DNA from: Rhodanobacter denitrificans
GTDB taxonomy: Bacteria > Pseudomonadota > Gammaproteobacteria > Xanthomonadales > Rhodanobacteraceae
Direction: 5' to 3'
Length of the DNA: 64,000 nt
Assembly (NCBI RefSeq): GCF_003335105.1
Contig: NZ_QFWQ01000004.1
Span: forward strand, 242,461-306,460
Shown: piece after piece, positions 25,945-38,826 of the stretch
How the letters are laid out: each line of letters starts with the position of its first letter
Numbering within the stretch: the first letter of the stretch is position 1
Notes under the pieces: model-generated
Told to the model about the DNA's origin: nothing
Database searches by the model: none
Seen by the model: the letters and a program-made list of their open reading frames with translations, nothing else
Made by a program: the position numbers and the translations under genes

Positions 25945-27387
25945 TCAGATCGCCATGCCCAGCGCCCTTGCCACGCCTGCCGCATAGGCCGGATCAGCCT
26001 TGGCGAAGTGGCCGAGCTGGCGGCGGATGATGTCTTCCGGCACACCCTGCATCGCCGCGGCGATGTTGTCGAACAATTGCTGCTTCTGCGCGTCGCTCAT
26101 CAGGCGGAACAGGTCGCCGGGTTGCCGGTAGTCGTCGTTGCCGGCGCGGTGATCGTAACGGTCGGCATCGCCTGAAATTTTCAGCGGCGGCTCCTGCACC
26201 GACGGGTCCTCGACCGGGCCGCCGAACGAGTTCGGCTCGTAGTTCACGCTGCCGCCGCCGTTGTCGCCGTGGCGCATCGACCCGTCGCGCGCGTAGTTGT
26301 GCACCGGGCAGCGCGGCTGGTTCACCGGCAGCTGGTCGTGGTTCGCGCCGAGCCGGTAGCGCGCGGCGTCGGCGTAGGAGAACAGGCGGAACTGCAGCAC
26401 CTTGTCCGGCGAGAAGCCGATGCCGGGCACCACGTTCGCGGGCGAGAAGCTGGACTGCTCGACCTGGGCGAAGTAGTTGTCGGGGTTGCGGTTGAGTTCC
26501 ATCACCCCGACCTCGATCAGCGGGTAGTCCTTGTGCGGCCAAACCTTGGTCAGGTCGAACGGGTTGTACCAGGTGTTCTCCGCGTCGACCTCGGGCATCA
26601 CCTGCACGTACAGCGTCCACTTCGGGAAATCCCTGCGCTCGATCGCCTCGTACAGGTCGCGCTGGTGCGATTCGCGGTCCTCGCCGATCAGCTTCGCCGC
26701 TTCCGCGTTGGTGAGGTTGCTGATGCCCTGTTGCGTCTTGAAGTGGAACTTCACCCAGTGGCGCTCGCCGGCCTCGTTCCAGAAGCTGTAGGTGTGGCTG
26801 CCGAAGCCGTGCATGTGGCGCAGCGTGGCGGGAATGCCGCGGTCGCTCATCAGGGTGGTGACCTGGTGCAGCGATTCCGGCGACAGCGACCAGTAGTCCC
26901 ACATCGCAATGGGGTTGCGCATGTTGCTGCGCGGGTCGCGCTTCTGCGTGTGGATGAAGTCGGGGAACTTGTACGGGTCGCGGATGAAGAACACCGGCGT
27001 GTTGTTGCCGACCAGGTCCCAGTTGCCTTCTTCCGTGTAGAACTTCAGCGCGAAGCCGCGCACGTCGCGCTCGGCGTCGGCCGCGCCGCGCTCGCCGGCC
27101 ACGGTGGAGAAGCGCGCCAGCATCGGCGTCTGCGTGCCGGGCTTGAATACCCTGGCGCGGGTGTACTTCGTGATGTCGCGGGTGATGGTGAGCGTGCCGA
27201 ACGCGGCCGAGGCCTTGGCATGCACCACGCGTTCGGGGATGCGCTCGCGGTTGAAGTGCGCATGCTTCTCGAACAGCGCCACGTCCTGCACCAGCAGCGG
27301 GCCGCGCGGGCCGGCGGTGAGGCTGTTCTGGTTGTCGGACACCGGGGCGCCGGCGTCGGTGGTCAGCGTCTTGCGGTTCTGGCTCAT
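25945..27387 (-). CDS. katA: Monofunctional haem catalase (small-subunit clade)
   Basis: This 480-residue catalase has the catalytic His in [13 protein letters not shown], the distal Asn in [11 protein letters not shown], and the haem-ligand Tyr in [14 protein letters not shown]. The lack of a C-terminal flavodoxin-like domain puts it in the small-subunit, NADPH-binding clade. It removes hydrogen peroxide in the cytoplasm. AGGAG precedes the ATG. A possible OxyR half-site lies about 85 bases upstream. The gene reads toward the second receiver gene. Confidence 0.95.
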   Translation of the reverse strand: MSQNRKTLTTDAGAPVSDNQNSLTAGPRGPLLVQDVALFEKHAHFNRERIPERVVHAKASAAFGTLTITRDITKYTRARVFKPGTQTPMLARFSTVAGERGAADAERDVRGFALKFYTEEGNWDLVGNNTPVFFIRDPYKFPDFIHTQKRDPRSNMRNPIAMWDYWSLSPESLHQVTTLMSDRGIPATLRHMHGFGSHTYSFWNEAGERHWVKFHFKTQQGISNLTNAEAAKLIGEDRESHQRDLYEAIERRDFPKWTLYVQVMPEVDAENTWYNPFDLTKVWPHKDYPLIEVGVMELNRNPDNYFAQVEQSSFSPANVVPGIGFSPDKVLQFRLFSYADAARYRLGANHDQLPVNQPRCPVHNYARDGSMRHGDNGGGSVNYEPNSFGGPVEDPSVQEPPLKISGDADRYDHRAGNDDYRQPGDLFRLMSDAQKQQLFDNIAAAMQGVPEDIIRRQLGHFAKADPAYAAGVARALGMAI

Positions 27388-27471
27388 GGCGGGCTCCTGT
27401 GGGGGACTTGGTGTTCGGCCAATCTACGCAGGCATGACGATCAATGGAATTCGAATGTTTCGATGTTGGCG

Positions 27472-27486
27472 ATAGTTCAAGGCTAT
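27472..27486. promoter_or_regulatory. Possible OxyR half-site upstream of the catalase gene
   Basis: ATAG, seven bases, then CTAT matches one ATAG-N7-CTAT unit of the OxyR consensus, in the 192-base gap between the catalase and mutS. A second unit at the expected spacing is not obvious, so the call is tentative. Confidence 0.35.
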
Positions 27487-27579
27487 CGATAGGCGGCCGC
27501 TGCCGTGCCCGGCAGGTGAGCATCCCCGACGAGGCGTGAGCGCAAGGTGGCGGCGGCCGGCGGCGTTGGCCGCCGGCGC

Positions 27580-30219
27580 TCAGCCCGGTCGTTTCAGGCG
27601 GTAAAGCAGTTCCAGCGCTTCGCGCGGGGTCAGCGCATCCGGGTCGATCTCTTCCAGCATGCGCTCGGCGGCGGAAGGCTGCGCCGGGGCGAACAGGCGC
27701 AGTTGCGGCGAAGGTTCACCGGCCGGCGCGGGTGCGCTGGCGTGCTGGTGCATGCCGCGCTCGAGCTCGGCCAGGGTGCGTTTCGCTTCGGCGATCACCG
27801 ATTTCGGCAGGCCGGCCAACGCGGCCACCTGCAGGCCGAAGCTGCGGTTGGCCGGACCCTCCTTCACTGCGTGCATGAACACCAGTTGCTCGCCTCGCTT
27901 CTGGTCGTGGAACTCCACGGCGTCCAGATGCACGTTGGCGATCGACGCGAATTCGCCGGCCAGTTCGGTCAGCTCGAAATAGTGCGTGGCGAACAGGGTG
28001 TACGCGCGGCAATGGCGCGCCAGGTGCACGGCGGCGGCACGCGCCAGCGACAGGCCGTCGTAGGTGCTGGTGCCGCGGCCGACCTCGTCCATCAGCACCA
28101 GACTGTCGGCCGTGGCGTTGTGGAGGATGTTGGCTGTCTCGCTCATCTCCACCATGAAGGTGGACTGGCCGCGCGAGAGGTCGTCGCCGGCGCCGATGCG
28201 GGTGAAGATGCGGTCGATCGGGCCGATCACCGCGCTCGCCGCCGGCACGTAGCTGCCGATGTGCGCGAGCAGCACGATCAGCGCGTTCTGGCGCATGTAG
28301 GTGGACTTGCCGCCCATGTTCGGGCCGGTGATCACCAGCATGCGGCGGGTGTCGTCGAGCTTCAGGTCGTTCGGCTCGAACGGCTCGTCGCGAACTTTCT
28401 CGACCACCGGATGACGGCCGCGTTCGATCGCGATGCCGGGCTCGTCGGTGAGCTGCGGAGCGCTCCAGTCCAGCGCCTCGGCGCGCTCGGCCATGGTAGC
28501 CAGCACGTCCAGCTCGGCCATCGCGGCGGCGGCGGTTTTCAGCGGGTCGAGTTTTTCGGTGAGCGTGTCGAGCAGCGCCTCGTACAGCGCACGCTCGCGC
28601 ATCAGCGAGCGTTCCTTGGCCGACAGCACCTTGTCCTCGAACGCCTTCAGTTCCTCGGTGATGTAGCGCTCGGCGTTCTTCGTCGTCTGCCGGCGCGTGT
28701 AGTGGGTGGGCGCCTTGTCCGACTGTGCCCGGGTGATCTCGATGTAGTAGCCGTGCACGCGGTTGTAGCCGACCTTGAGCGTGGGGATGCCGCTGGCGGC
28801 CTTCTCGCGTTCCTCCAGCTCGACCAGGTACTGGTCGGCGTGGGTGGACAGGCGGCGCAGTTCGTCGAGTTCCGCGTCGTAGCCGTCGGCAATCACGCCG
28901 CCGTCGCGCTGCAGCACCGGCGGCTGTTCCACGATGGCGCTGGCGAGCAGGGCGGCACTGTCGGCATGGTCGCCGATGCGTTCGACCAGGGCATGCAGCA
29001 GCGGGCTGAGCTCCTGTTGAGGAGTGCGGCCATGGATGGCCGCTTCCTGGTCTTCGCGGCCGGGGAAGATCGCACTGGTGACACTGGGCGCGGCCAGCAG
29101 GCCATCGCGCAGCGTCGAAAGGTCGCGCGGCCGCGCCGAACGCAGCGCGACGCGGGCGAGGATGCGCTCGAGGTCGCCGATGCGGCGCAGTTGTTCGCGC
29201 AGGCTCTCGTGGCGCCGACTGTCGATCAGCGTACCGATCGCCTGATGGCGCTGGCGCAGCACGTCGCGCGAGCGCAGCGGCCGGGTCAGCCAGCGGCGCA
29301 ACAGGCGCGCGCCCATCGGCGTCACGGTTTCGTCGAGCACGCCGAGCAGGGTATGTTCGGTGCGACCGCTGGGATGCGTGTCCAGTTCCAGGTTGCGGCG
29401 GGTGGCCGCGTCCAGCGCGATCGTCTCGCTCGCACTTTCCACCGCCATGCCGGTGAGATGCGGCAGCGCGCTTTTCTGGGTTTCCTCGACATAGCCGAGC
29501 AGGCAGCCGGCGGCAGCGACCGCCAGCGGCAGCCTGTCCACGCCGAAGCCGCCGAGGTCGCGGGTGCCGAAGAAACGGTTCAGTTCGCGTTTGGCGGCAT
29601 CGCCGTCGAAGTGCCACGGCGGGCGCTTGCGCAGGCCGGGCAGGGTGCTGACCAGTTTCGGCCAGGCCACGTCCTCGCCGACCAGGGTTTCGGCCGGCTG
29701 CAGCCGCGCTAGTTCGGCGGCCAGCGCCTCGGCGTTCGGCACTTCGCTGAGCAGGAAGCGGCCGGAGGTGAGGTCCACCCAGGCCAGGCCGTAGTCGCCG
29801 TGCGTGCCGGCGGCGATCGCCAGCAGCAGGTTGTCGCGGCGCTCCTCCAGCAGCGCGGCATCGGTCACCGTGCCGGGCGTGACGACGCGCACCACCTTGC
29901 GCTCGACGATGCCCTTGGCCAGCGCCGGGTCGCCCATCTGTTCGCAGATCGCCACCGATTCACCGAGCCGCACCAGCCGAGCCAGGTAGTTTTCCGCCGC
30001 GTGGTACGGCACGCCGGCCATCGGGATCGGCGCGCCGCCGGACTGCCCGCGCTGGGTCAGGGTGATGTCGAGCAGCCGCGCCGCCTTGCGCGCGTCGTCG
30101 TAGAACAGCTCGTAGAAATCGCCCATGCGGAAGAACAGCAGCACGTCCGGGTGCTCCGCCTTGGCCGAGAGGTACTGGCGCATGAACGGGGTGTGCTTGG
30201 TGAGATCGTCTTGGCTCAT
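27580..30219 (-). CDS. mutS: DNA mismatch repair protein MutS
   Basis: The 879-residue protein starts with the mismatch-binding domain carrying the Phe-x-Glu motif in RMGDFYELF. The connector, lever and clamp regions follow, then the ATPase with Walker A in [10 protein letters not shown] and Walker B plus signature in [16 protein letters not shown]. The C-terminal dimerisation helix-turn-helix ends in [10 protein letters not shown]. The ATG at 30219 is preferred: upstream in-frame sequence lacks family similarity. Confidence 0.97.
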   Translation of the reverse strand: MSQDDLTKHTPFMRQYLSAKAEHPDVLLFFRMGDFYELFYDDARKAARLLDITLTQRGQSGGAPIPMAGVPYHAAENYLARLVRLGESVAICEQMGDPALAKGIVERKVVRVVTPGTVTDAALLEERRDNLLLAIAAGTHGDYGLAWVDLTSGRFLLSEVPNAEALAAELARLQPAETLVGEDVAWPKLVSTLPGLRKRPPWHFDGDAAKRELNRFFGTRDLGGFGVDRLPLAVAAAGCLLGYVEETQKSALPHLTGMAVESASETIALDAATRRNLELDTHPSGRTEHTLLGVLDETVTPMGARLLRRWLTRPLRSRDVLRQRHQAIGTLIDSRRHESLREQLRRIGDLERILARVALRSARPRDLSTLRDGLLAAPSVTSAIFPGREDQEAAIHGRTPQQELSPLLHALVERIGDHADSAALLASAIVEQPPVLQRDGGVIADGYDAELDELRRLSTHADQYLVELEEREKAASGIPTLKVGYNRVHGYYIEITRAQSDKAPTHYTRRQTTKNAERYITEELKAFEDKVLSAKERSLMRERALYEALLDTLTEKLDPLKTAAAAMAELDVLATMAERAEALDWSAPQLTDEPGIAIERGRHPVVEKVRDEPFEPNDLKLDDTRRMLVITGPNMGGKSTYMRQNALIVLLAHIGSYVPAASAVIGPIDRIFTRIGAGDDLSRGQSTFMVEMSETANILHNATADSLVLMDEVGRGTSTYDGLSLARAAAVHLARHCRAYTLFATHYFELTELAGEFASIANVHLDAVEFHDQKRGEQLVFMHAVKEGPANRSFGLQVAALAGLPKSVIAEAKRTLAELERGMHQHASAPAPAGEPSPQLRLFAPAQPSAAERMLEEIDPDALTPREALELLYRLKRPG

Positions 30220-30309
30220 GCAATGCAAGTCTTGGCGTGGTCGCGCGGAACAGGTAGAACGGTGCCCCTGCGCGTGGCGCAGAGTTTCGTCCAAGTCCAG
30301 GAGTCTCGC

Positions 30310-30819
30310 ATGGAGTCATCGTCCGTTCCTACCGATGCCGAGCTGCAGGCGCTGGCCGGCGAGGTAGCCACCGAAGTACAGCGTTGTCGGCTGATGCTGG
30401 TGACGGCCGAGTCGTGCACCGGCGGCTGGATCGCCAAGACGCTTACCGACCTGCCGGGCAGCTCGGCCTGGTTCGACGCCGGCGTGGTGACCTACAGCTA
30501 CGAGGCCAAGGAGGCGCTGCTCGGAGTCAATCCGCGCACGCTGGAGCACAGCGGGGCGGTCAGCGAGGAAACCGCGCTGGAGATGGTATCCGGCGCGCTG
30601 GCGCGTTTCGGCGCCGGCGTGGCGGTGGCGGTGACCGGCATCGCCGGACCTTCCGGCGGCACCCCAGACAAGCCGGTCGGCACGGTGTGGATCAGCTGGA
30701 AGCGCCGCGGCGGCTACGGTCATGCGCGGCAGTTCCATTTTCCGGGCGACCGCGAGGCGGTGCGCCGGCAGACCGTGGCGGCGGCGCTCATCGGCCTGCG
30801 CAAAACACTGACGGAGTGA
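30310..30819 (+). CDS. pncC: Nicotinamide-nucleotide amidohydrolase PncC (CinA C-terminal domain)
   Basis: This 169-residue CinA-C domain protein has [15 protein letters not shown], the STTVSAE-equivalent block [14 protein letters not shown], and [20 protein letters not shown]. It deamidates NMN to nicotinate mononucleotide in the pyridine-nucleotide cycle. It is a stand-alone PncC, not fused to the N-terminal CinA half. Its place just before recA is common in gammaproteobacteria (the E. coli ygaD-recA-recX arrangement). Confidence 0.93.
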   Translation: MESSSVPTDAELQALAGEVATEVQRCRLMLVTAESCTGGWIAKTLTDLPGSSAWFDAGVVTYSYEAKEALLGVNPRTLEHSGAVSEETALEMVSGALARFGAGVAVAVTGIAGPSGGTPDKPVGTVWISWKRRGGYGHARQFHFPGDREAVRRQTVAAALIGLRKTLTE

Positions 30820-30847
30820 CGCGCGATCCGCCGCCAGACCCGCTTGA

Positions 30848-30864
30848 CCAGTGTGGGATACTGG
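30848..30864. promoter_or_regulatory. Possible SOS-type dyad upstream of recA
   Basis: CCAGT, seven bases, ACTGG is a perfect dyad 104 bases before the recA start. Its spacing and AGT...ACT core recall some LexA operators of xanthomonads, but it does not match the E. coli consensus. Tentative. Confidence 0.25.
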
Positions 30865-30967
30865 CCGTCAACGTCGATTTCCCGTGATCGCACCCCTTGA
30901 TCGCAGCCGGTGAGATCCGATCCGGGCATCATGCACTCCAATCACAGCCCAACCGGAACACAAGACG

Positions 30968-32005
<1,038 letters not shown>

Positions 32006-32036
32006 TCCGTGTCCGTTGACGGTTTCCCGCGGAAGA

Positions 32037-32061
32037 CATGGCCCGGCTTGCCCGGGCCATG
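32037..32061 (+). terminator. Hairpin between recA and recX
   Basis: CATGGCCCGG and CCGGGCCATG form a perfect 10-bp stem around CTTGC, 31 bases after the recA stop. Only a short TCCGTTT follows, so termination would be partial. This matches the known low, read-through expression of recX behind recA in other bacteria. Confidence 0.55.
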
Positions 32062-32076
32062 TCCGTTTGCGTGGCC

Positions 32077-32574
32077 ATGAAACGCCCGCCCGGCAAGGAT
32101 GATTCGGCCAAGCCGAAGCGCAGCGCCTACGACAAGGCGCTGGGCCTGCTGGCGCTCCGCGAGCATTCGCGCAAGGAGCTGAAGACCAAGCTGCGCCAGG
32201 GCGGCTACGAGGGCGACGAGGCTACTGCCGCGCTGGACCGGCTCGGCGAGCAGCACTATCAGGACGATGACCGTTTCGCCGAGGTGCTGCTGCGCAGCCG
32301 GATCGCCCAGGGCTACGGCCCGCTGCGCCTGCGCGTGGAGCTGAAAAGCCACGGCCTGACCGACACACGCATCCGTGCATTACTGGATGCGGCCGAGGTC
32401 GACTGGGACGTCTCGGCCGCCGTCCAGTTGCGTCGCCGCTACGGTAGCGCAGGCACGGCGGACCCGGCCGAACGCTCGCGCCGGGCGCAATTCCTCTTGC
32501 GCCGCGGCTTTGCCGCCGCCACAGTACGAAGTGTTACCCACGCCGAAGTGGACGAAGCCAACGATATTTCCTGA
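32077..32574 (+). CDS. recX: RecA regulator RecX
   Basis: From the ATG at 32077 the protein has 165 residues; in-frame ATGs at 32038 and 32059 fall within the recA hairpin and are less likely. It is a tandem three-helix-repeat protein: AYDKALGLLALREHSRKELKTKL, then DDDRFAEVLLRSRIAQGYGPLRLRVELKSHGL, then a third repeat RRAQFLLRRGF. RecX limits RecA filament growth. Length and gene order are normal. Confidence 0.93.
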   Translation: MKRPPGKDDSAKPKRSAYDKALGLLALREHSRKELKTKLRQGGYEGDEATAALDRLGEQHYQDDDRFAEVLLRSRIAQGYGPLRLRVELKSHGLTDTRIRALLDAAEVDWDVSAAVQLRRRYGSAGTADPAERSRRAQFLLRRGFAAATVRSVTHAEVDEANDIS

Positions 32575-32657
32575 AACCGGTCATCCGTGGATGACGGGCT
32601 GACGGGTCGAGCGGCCTGGCCCCGGTGTGGCCTTTGTCGCCTGCCACCTTGATCCGC

Positions 32658-35285
<2,628 letters not shown>

Positions 35286-35552
35286 CCCGTTCGGAGCATG
35301 AACGGCAGGCGGTTTGGCCTGATCCAGACGCGTTGCGCATACGAATAAGGCTCAAGTACTATCGGCCTGTGTCGATGCTGCCGGGAACGGCTGTATCGCC
35401 AGTCAGGACGCTCAGGAGTGTTTTGGCTGTGAGCCGGGAAGGCGGTAGGGCCTTCGGCGGATCAATCGTCGAACTGCGGGATGGCGGACGCTCAGGGGTG
35501 AGGCACCGCCAGGCCGTGAGCCTGTGACCAACAGCTTTATGGAGTAGCAACC

Positions 35553-35756
35553 ATGTTGATTCTGACCCGCAGGGTCGGTGAAACCCTGATGATCGGCGAC
35601 GAGGTGACCGTTACCGTTCTTGGCGTGAAAGGCAATCAGGTACGCATCGGCATCAACGCGCCGAAGACGGTAGCCGTCCACCGCGAGGAAATTTACCAGC
35701 GGATCAAGGGCGAGAACGAAACCGGCGGGCCCTCGGACGAGTCCGCCGGGCATTGA
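35553..35756 (+). CDS. csrA: Carbon storage regulator CsrA
   Basis: This 67-residue RNA-binding protein begins [16 protein letters not shown] and has the conserved [17 protein letters not shown] strand and loop that binds GGA motifs in mRNA leaders. A GGAGT site precedes the ATG by seven bases. The 267 bases back to alaS hold no other gene. Its context, alaS-csrA-tRNA-Ser, matches that of many gammaproteobacteria. Confidence 0.97.
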   Translation: MLILTRRVGETLMIGDEVTVTVLGVKGNQVRIGINAPKTVAVHREEIYQRIKGENETGGPSDESAGH

Positions 35757-35843
35757 CCGCGCGGACCGCGCGAATTTAAGTCTTTACCTCGACCACGCCG
35801 GTCGGTATCCTTGCCGGCTCCGCACCGATGCGAAGAAAACCCC

Positions 35844-35936
35844 GGAGAGATGCCCGAGTGGCCGAAGGGGCTCCCCTGCTAAGGGAGTATAGGGTCAAAA
35901 GCCTTATCGAGGGTTCGAATCCCTCTCTCTCCGCCA
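35844..35936 (+). tRNA. tRNA-Ser (anticodon GCU)
   Basis: The 93-base gene has the acceptor GGAGAGA paired with TCTCTCC, the anticodon stem CTCCC/GGGAG with loop CTGCTAA (anticodon at 35878-35880), a long variable arm as expected for Ser, and the T-arm GAGGGTTCGAATCCCTC. The CCA is encoded. The 3' end doubles as the attachment site of the island that follows; the gene remains intact. Confidence 0.97.
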
Positions 35937-35945
35937 GATACGCAA
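35920..35945 (+). other. attL: 26-bp direct repeat, tRNA-Ser side
   Basis: Bases 35920-35945 (starting in the T-arm and ending 9 bases beyond the tRNA) are identical to 41147-41172. The pair marks the two ends of an element integrated in the tRNA-Ser 3' end. Confidence 0.9.
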
Positions 35946-35947
35946 AG

Positions 35948-35972
35948 AGCCCTGATTTTTCAGGGCTTTTTT
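35948..35972 (+). terminator. tRNA-Ser terminator supplied by the island
   Basis: AGCCCTG and CAGGGCT form a 7-bp stem followed by a T-run. A second, different terminator sits at the same position after attR, indicating that integration replaced the tRNA's original terminator with this one. Confidence 0.8.
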
Positions 35973-35993
35973 GTGCCCAGAGAAAACGGCGCG

Positions 35994-36012
35994 TGGACAC
36001 CGGCGTGGACAC
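35994..36012 (+). promoter_or_regulatory. Paired TGGACAC motifs, left arm
   Basis: TGGACAC occurs at 35994-36000 and again at 36006-36012, a 12-base period. The same pair with the same period and orientation recurs near the right end of the island. These are candidate arm-type sites for the recombinase or an excisionase. Confidence 0.55.
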
Positions 36013-36018
36013 TTCGCC

Positions 36019-36933
36019 ATGCGTCTGCCGCATCACCTGGTTCGGTCTTCGACGGGTGTTTTTCACTTCCGTCAGAAGGTGCCGCTCGCACTGCAACCCC
36101 TCTTGGGCCTACGCGTCATCAAGCGCAGTTTGGGCACGCGCGATGCGCGTGCGGCGCAGGTGCGTGCGTACCTACTATCGGCTCGCTATGCTCAAGCCTT
36201 CGAGCAGGCAGGGAGGCGGGCGCGTATGGCAGGGAACCCGGCAGTCGGGCAAATCACGTACGGGACGCGCGAAAAGCGCTTGCGGCGGAAACTCGGATTC
36301 CAAGCCTTCACCGTGGAGCAGTTGGACGCGCTCTATGACCCCGAGCATTTGGCGACGCTAAGCGAGTCCGTACGCTGGGGTGCACTCATCGGCCTGTATA
36401 CCGGCGCGCGGGTGTCTGAGGTGGGGCAACTGGCCCTGGCGGATTTTGTCGAGGTCGATGGGGTGTCATGCTTCCGCATCACTGCCCAGGGAGTAGGGCA
36501 AAGCCTCAAGACGGACGCCAGCGAGCGGACCATCCCCATCCATGCCGATCTCATCATGCTGGGCATTCTTGAGCGGGTGAAGGCGTTGAAGGCAGCAGGG
36601 GAATCCCGGTTTTTCCCGCGTGCGAAGGTGGGCTCCGTGAACGGCGCAGGCAACTTTCTATCGGCGGCGTTTGGGCGCTACATCGATACGCTGCGCATCA
36701 AAGCAGAAGTGGGGAAGGTCGGGTTTCATTCACTCCGCAAGACCGTTGTCCAGGTGATGCAGGGCGATGATGTGCCTGCGGAGTATCGGGCTCAGTACGT
36801 GGGGCATGAACTCGATGACGAGCATCACGCCGCCTACTCGCGCGAGTACACGCCCAGGGAGTTGGCGAAAGCGATTCATCCAGCGCTGACCTATGGGTTG
36901 GACTTGACGGCCATCAGTAGATTGCTCGAGTAG
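36019..36933 (+). CDS. Tyrosine recombinase (integrase) of the tRNA-Ser island, shortened
   Basis: From the ATG at 36019 (the family's usual MRLPHHLVRSSTGVFHFRQ opening) the protein has 304 residues. The catalytic residues are readable: Arg in YTGARVSEVGQL, His-x-x-Arg in FHSLRKTVV, His in YVGHELDDEHH and Tyr in YSREYT. Between the N-terminal domain (about residues 1-70) and the catalytic domain (from about 95) only some 25-30 residues remain, where relatives carry a core-binding domain of about 100. An in-frame deletion is likely, and the enzyme may be inactive. It adjoins attL, as usual for such islands. Confidence 0.85.
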   Translation: MRLPHHLVRSSTGVFHFRQKVPLALQPLLGLRVIKRSLGTRDARAAQVRAYLLSARYAQAFEQAGRRARMAGNPAVGQITYGTREKRLRRKLGFQAFTVEQLDALYDPEHLATLSESVRWGALIGLYTGARVSEVGQLALADFVEVDGVSCFRITAQGVGQSLKTDASERTIPIHADLIMLGILERVKALKAAGESRFFPRAKVGSVNGAGNFLSAAFGRYIDTLRIKAEVGKVGFHSLRKTVVQVMQGDDVPAEYRAQYVGHELDDEHHAAYSREYTPRELAKAIHPALTYGLDLTAISRLLE

Positions 36934-36956
36934 CCAAAAATTGACCAGGAGTGGAA

Positions 36957-37283
36957 ATGTTTGAATCAGAACGAGTTTGGGCCGTCAGTCCTCGCAGCGG
37001 AACCGCGGTCGTTGAGTTCATTTTTGTGAGGAAGTACGAAGCTGATGGTTATACATGCTATGAGCGGAGGAGCGTTTTTACGCTACGCCTAACATCTGGT
37101 GATGTTCTCGATGTGGCGCGCAATCAATTTGAATTTGCCTTAGGCGACCTTCGTTCCTTCGACGATGCGTTGAGAACGAATGCTCAGTCGGCCGCTGCTC
37201 AGTTTGTTGCTGAAGCAAAGTTTCTCGAACTTCACGACAGGAAGTACGAAGGCGAAGAAGTGGCTCCGCCATTCGGGCCATAA
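36957..37283 (+). CDS. Small island protein, unknown
   Basis: This 108-residue protein is read from the ATG at 36957, which has AGGAG 6 bases upstream; a GTG at 36951 is in frame. It is predicted to start with beta strands (SGTAVVEFIFVRKYEADGYTCYERRSVFTLRL) and end in helices rich in Ala and Glu. No domain is recognised. The stretch is noticeably more AT-rich than the chromosome around the island. Confidence 0.55.
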   Translation: MFESERVWAVSPRSGTAVVEFIFVRKYEADGYTCYERRSVFTLRLTSGDVLDVARNQFEFALGDLRSFDDALRTNAQSAAAQFVAEAKFLELHDRKYEGEEVAPPFGP

Positions 37284-37304
37284 CTGTAGGCTCCACCTTT
37301 CGAA

Positions 37305-37547
37305 TTACAGATTCTTGTCGCTGTTCGCGTCGAAGGTTGTGCCAACAGGAAACTGATGAGCAAAACGCCAAGAGGCGACTGTGGGTGCGGTTGCCCATCG
37401 TTCATTGCAAACGACGAGAGACTCATCCGCTTCTTTTGCAGCCTCTTTCGGATTGAGGCGTGTCAAAGCGGAAACATAGCATTGCAACCAAAACTGCTTT
37501 TGGTTTGTGGTTTCGCCTTCGCTTTTGATGTGGTCTGCAGTGGACAT
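37305..37547 (-). CDS. Small island protein, unknown
   Basis: This 80-residue acidic helical protein (KQFWLQCYVSALTRLNPKEAAKEADESLVVCNERW) converges on the preceding gene. A GAGG lies 6 bases before the ATG. The LNPKEAAKEADESLxxCxxRW pattern looks like a small phage- or plasmid-type helical protein; the function is unknown. Confidence 0.5.
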   Translation of the reverse strand: MSTADHIKSEGETTNQKQFWLQCYVSALTRLNPKEAAKEADESLVVCNERWATAPTVASWRFAHQFPVGTTFDANSDKNL

Positions 37548-37737
37548 GACGGCCTCCCATTTTTTCCAAACCTAGCGAACATCCAAGACCTGTCAAGCTG
37601 ACGGCAAAGAGCGCGTCTTAGCGTTCCTGTGGAACGCGACGCTCAGAGCCACCCCGCGTAGAGCCCCAACGCTAAGCGTCCAAGCCCGAGCCAGGGCCAC
37701 CCCGAAGGCCAGCCCCTCCAGGTTGGCCTTTTTCATG

Positions 37738-38289
37738 TCAAGGATGCTTGACATGTTCCGGCTTTCTGCTTTCCTGGATGAGGGGCGAGCGGACTAGGGT
37801 CGGCGGCCACCGGTTTGGGTCATGGATGACCGTCGTCGCCCGATAGCCGGATAGGTAGGGCCGATGAAGGGCCCAATTCACGGCAATGAACACGGCGATG
37901 GCCACAAGCAGAAGCAATGCTTCCTGTGCATCCGATGCGTTGTAGGGAAAGTGCTGGCCGACCAACCACACGGCGCCAACGCTGGCACCAGCCGCGCCAA
38001 TGAAGCCCGGCAGCGTCGTCAGCGGTCCTTTGCCTCGCGCCGGGTAGACGGTGAAGCGCGTCCATCCCGTGTCCGGCGATGGGGTCGTGTCGAACGACGA
38101 CGCCAGGGGCGAGGCGTTGGGGTTATGTGGCGCGGGGGTGCTGCCCGATGCCATGGTTTTGCGGAGCAGGGGCCACAGCCAGACGGTGATCGCCGCGAGC
38201 AGTAGTGCGGTCGTGATGGGGCCACGGATGCCCGCCAGATAGGCGAGCAGCCAAAGCAGGGGCAAGCCGAATCGCAGGAGTCGATTCAT
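37738..38289 (-). CDS. Integral membrane protein, unknown
   Basis: This 183-residue protein has two N-terminal hydrophobic helices (about 5-22 and 27-44), a 40-residue hydrophilic loop, and two more helices (about 93-112 and 122-142). A basic C-terminus follows. No family is recognised. It lies 23 bases upstream of the stop of the lipoprotein gene... reading the same direction, so the lipoprotein and this gene may form a small unit. Confidence 0.5.
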   Translation of the reverse strand: MNRLLRFGLPLLWLLAYLAGIRGPITTALLLAAITVWLWPLLRKTMASGSTPAPHNPNASPLASSFDTTPSPDTGWTRFTVYPARGKGPLTTLPGFIGAAGASVGAVWLVGQHFPYNASDAQEALLLLVAIAVFIAVNWALHRPYLSGYRATTVIHDPNRWPPTLVRSPLIQESRKPEHVKHP

Positions 38290-38312
38290 AGGGATGGCTC
38301 CGGACGTTACCG

Positions 38313-38645
38313 TCAGAAGTTCTGCTCGCGCTCGTCGATGTGTTGAAGCACACCGCGGGCGTCAAAGCTCAACGCGACGGACTGTTCTTTGGTCTTGGGA
38401 TGGGCGAAGGGCACGGCGACGAGGGGCGTGGTGCCGCTTGCATAGGTCCAGGTGGAGGTGCCCGGTCCATCTTCGCCAGCCGTCTTGATTTGGGGCTCGC
38501 CCAATTTGGCCCGCACGTCGGCCTGGGTTGTCTGGCCGGCTTTGAAGCCCTGGATGGCGGAAGAATCGAACGGCTGGCCCGTGGTGGCGCAGGCTGCGAG
38601 CAACACGGTCAGGGCAAGCAAGGCAGCGCGAAGTGCGGTTTTCAT
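38313..38645 (-). CDS. SmpA/BamE-like small lipoprotein
   Basis: This 110-residue protein has a lipoprotein signal ending in LLAAC (Cys about 19). A small domain follows: IQGFKAGQTTQADVRAKLGEPQ, then STWTYASGTT and a hydrophobic strand pair. The GxTTxxDVxxxLGxP pattern is the SmpA/OmlA (BamE) fold. Presence on an island suggests an accessory copy rather than the essential BamE. It is divergent from the XRE-type regulator. Confidence 0.7.
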   Translation of the reverse strand: MKTALRAALLALTVLLAACATTGQPFDSSAIQGFKAGQTTQADVRAKLGEPQIKTAGEDGPGTSTWTYASGTTPLVAVPFAHPKTKEQSVALSFDARGVLQHIDEREQNF

Positions 38646-38760
38646 TAGATACCCCTGTTCCTTGAGCGGCACTGACTTCAGTGGAAGGGGGCGGGCAGTG
38701 CCGAATCGCCCCGGGCCGAACCGTAGCTTAGTTGAAGTGGCTATATCCTAACTAGAGATA

Positions 38761-38791
38761 AACGATGTAGGTGTATCGTTAGTAGGTGTAT
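38761..38791. promoter_or_regulatory. Candidate operator between the lipoprotein and regulator genes
   Basis: A 10-base direct repeat GTAGGTGTAT occurs at 38767-38776 and 38782-38791. It overlaps a perfect dyad AACGAT-N8-ATCGTT (38761-38780). The repeats lie about 36 bases before the start of the XRE-type gene and are a likely target of that regulator. Confidence 0.5.
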
Positions 38792-38826
38792 AGCTTTCTG
38801 ACCCGCCAGCCAGCGGGTGGAAAGCG

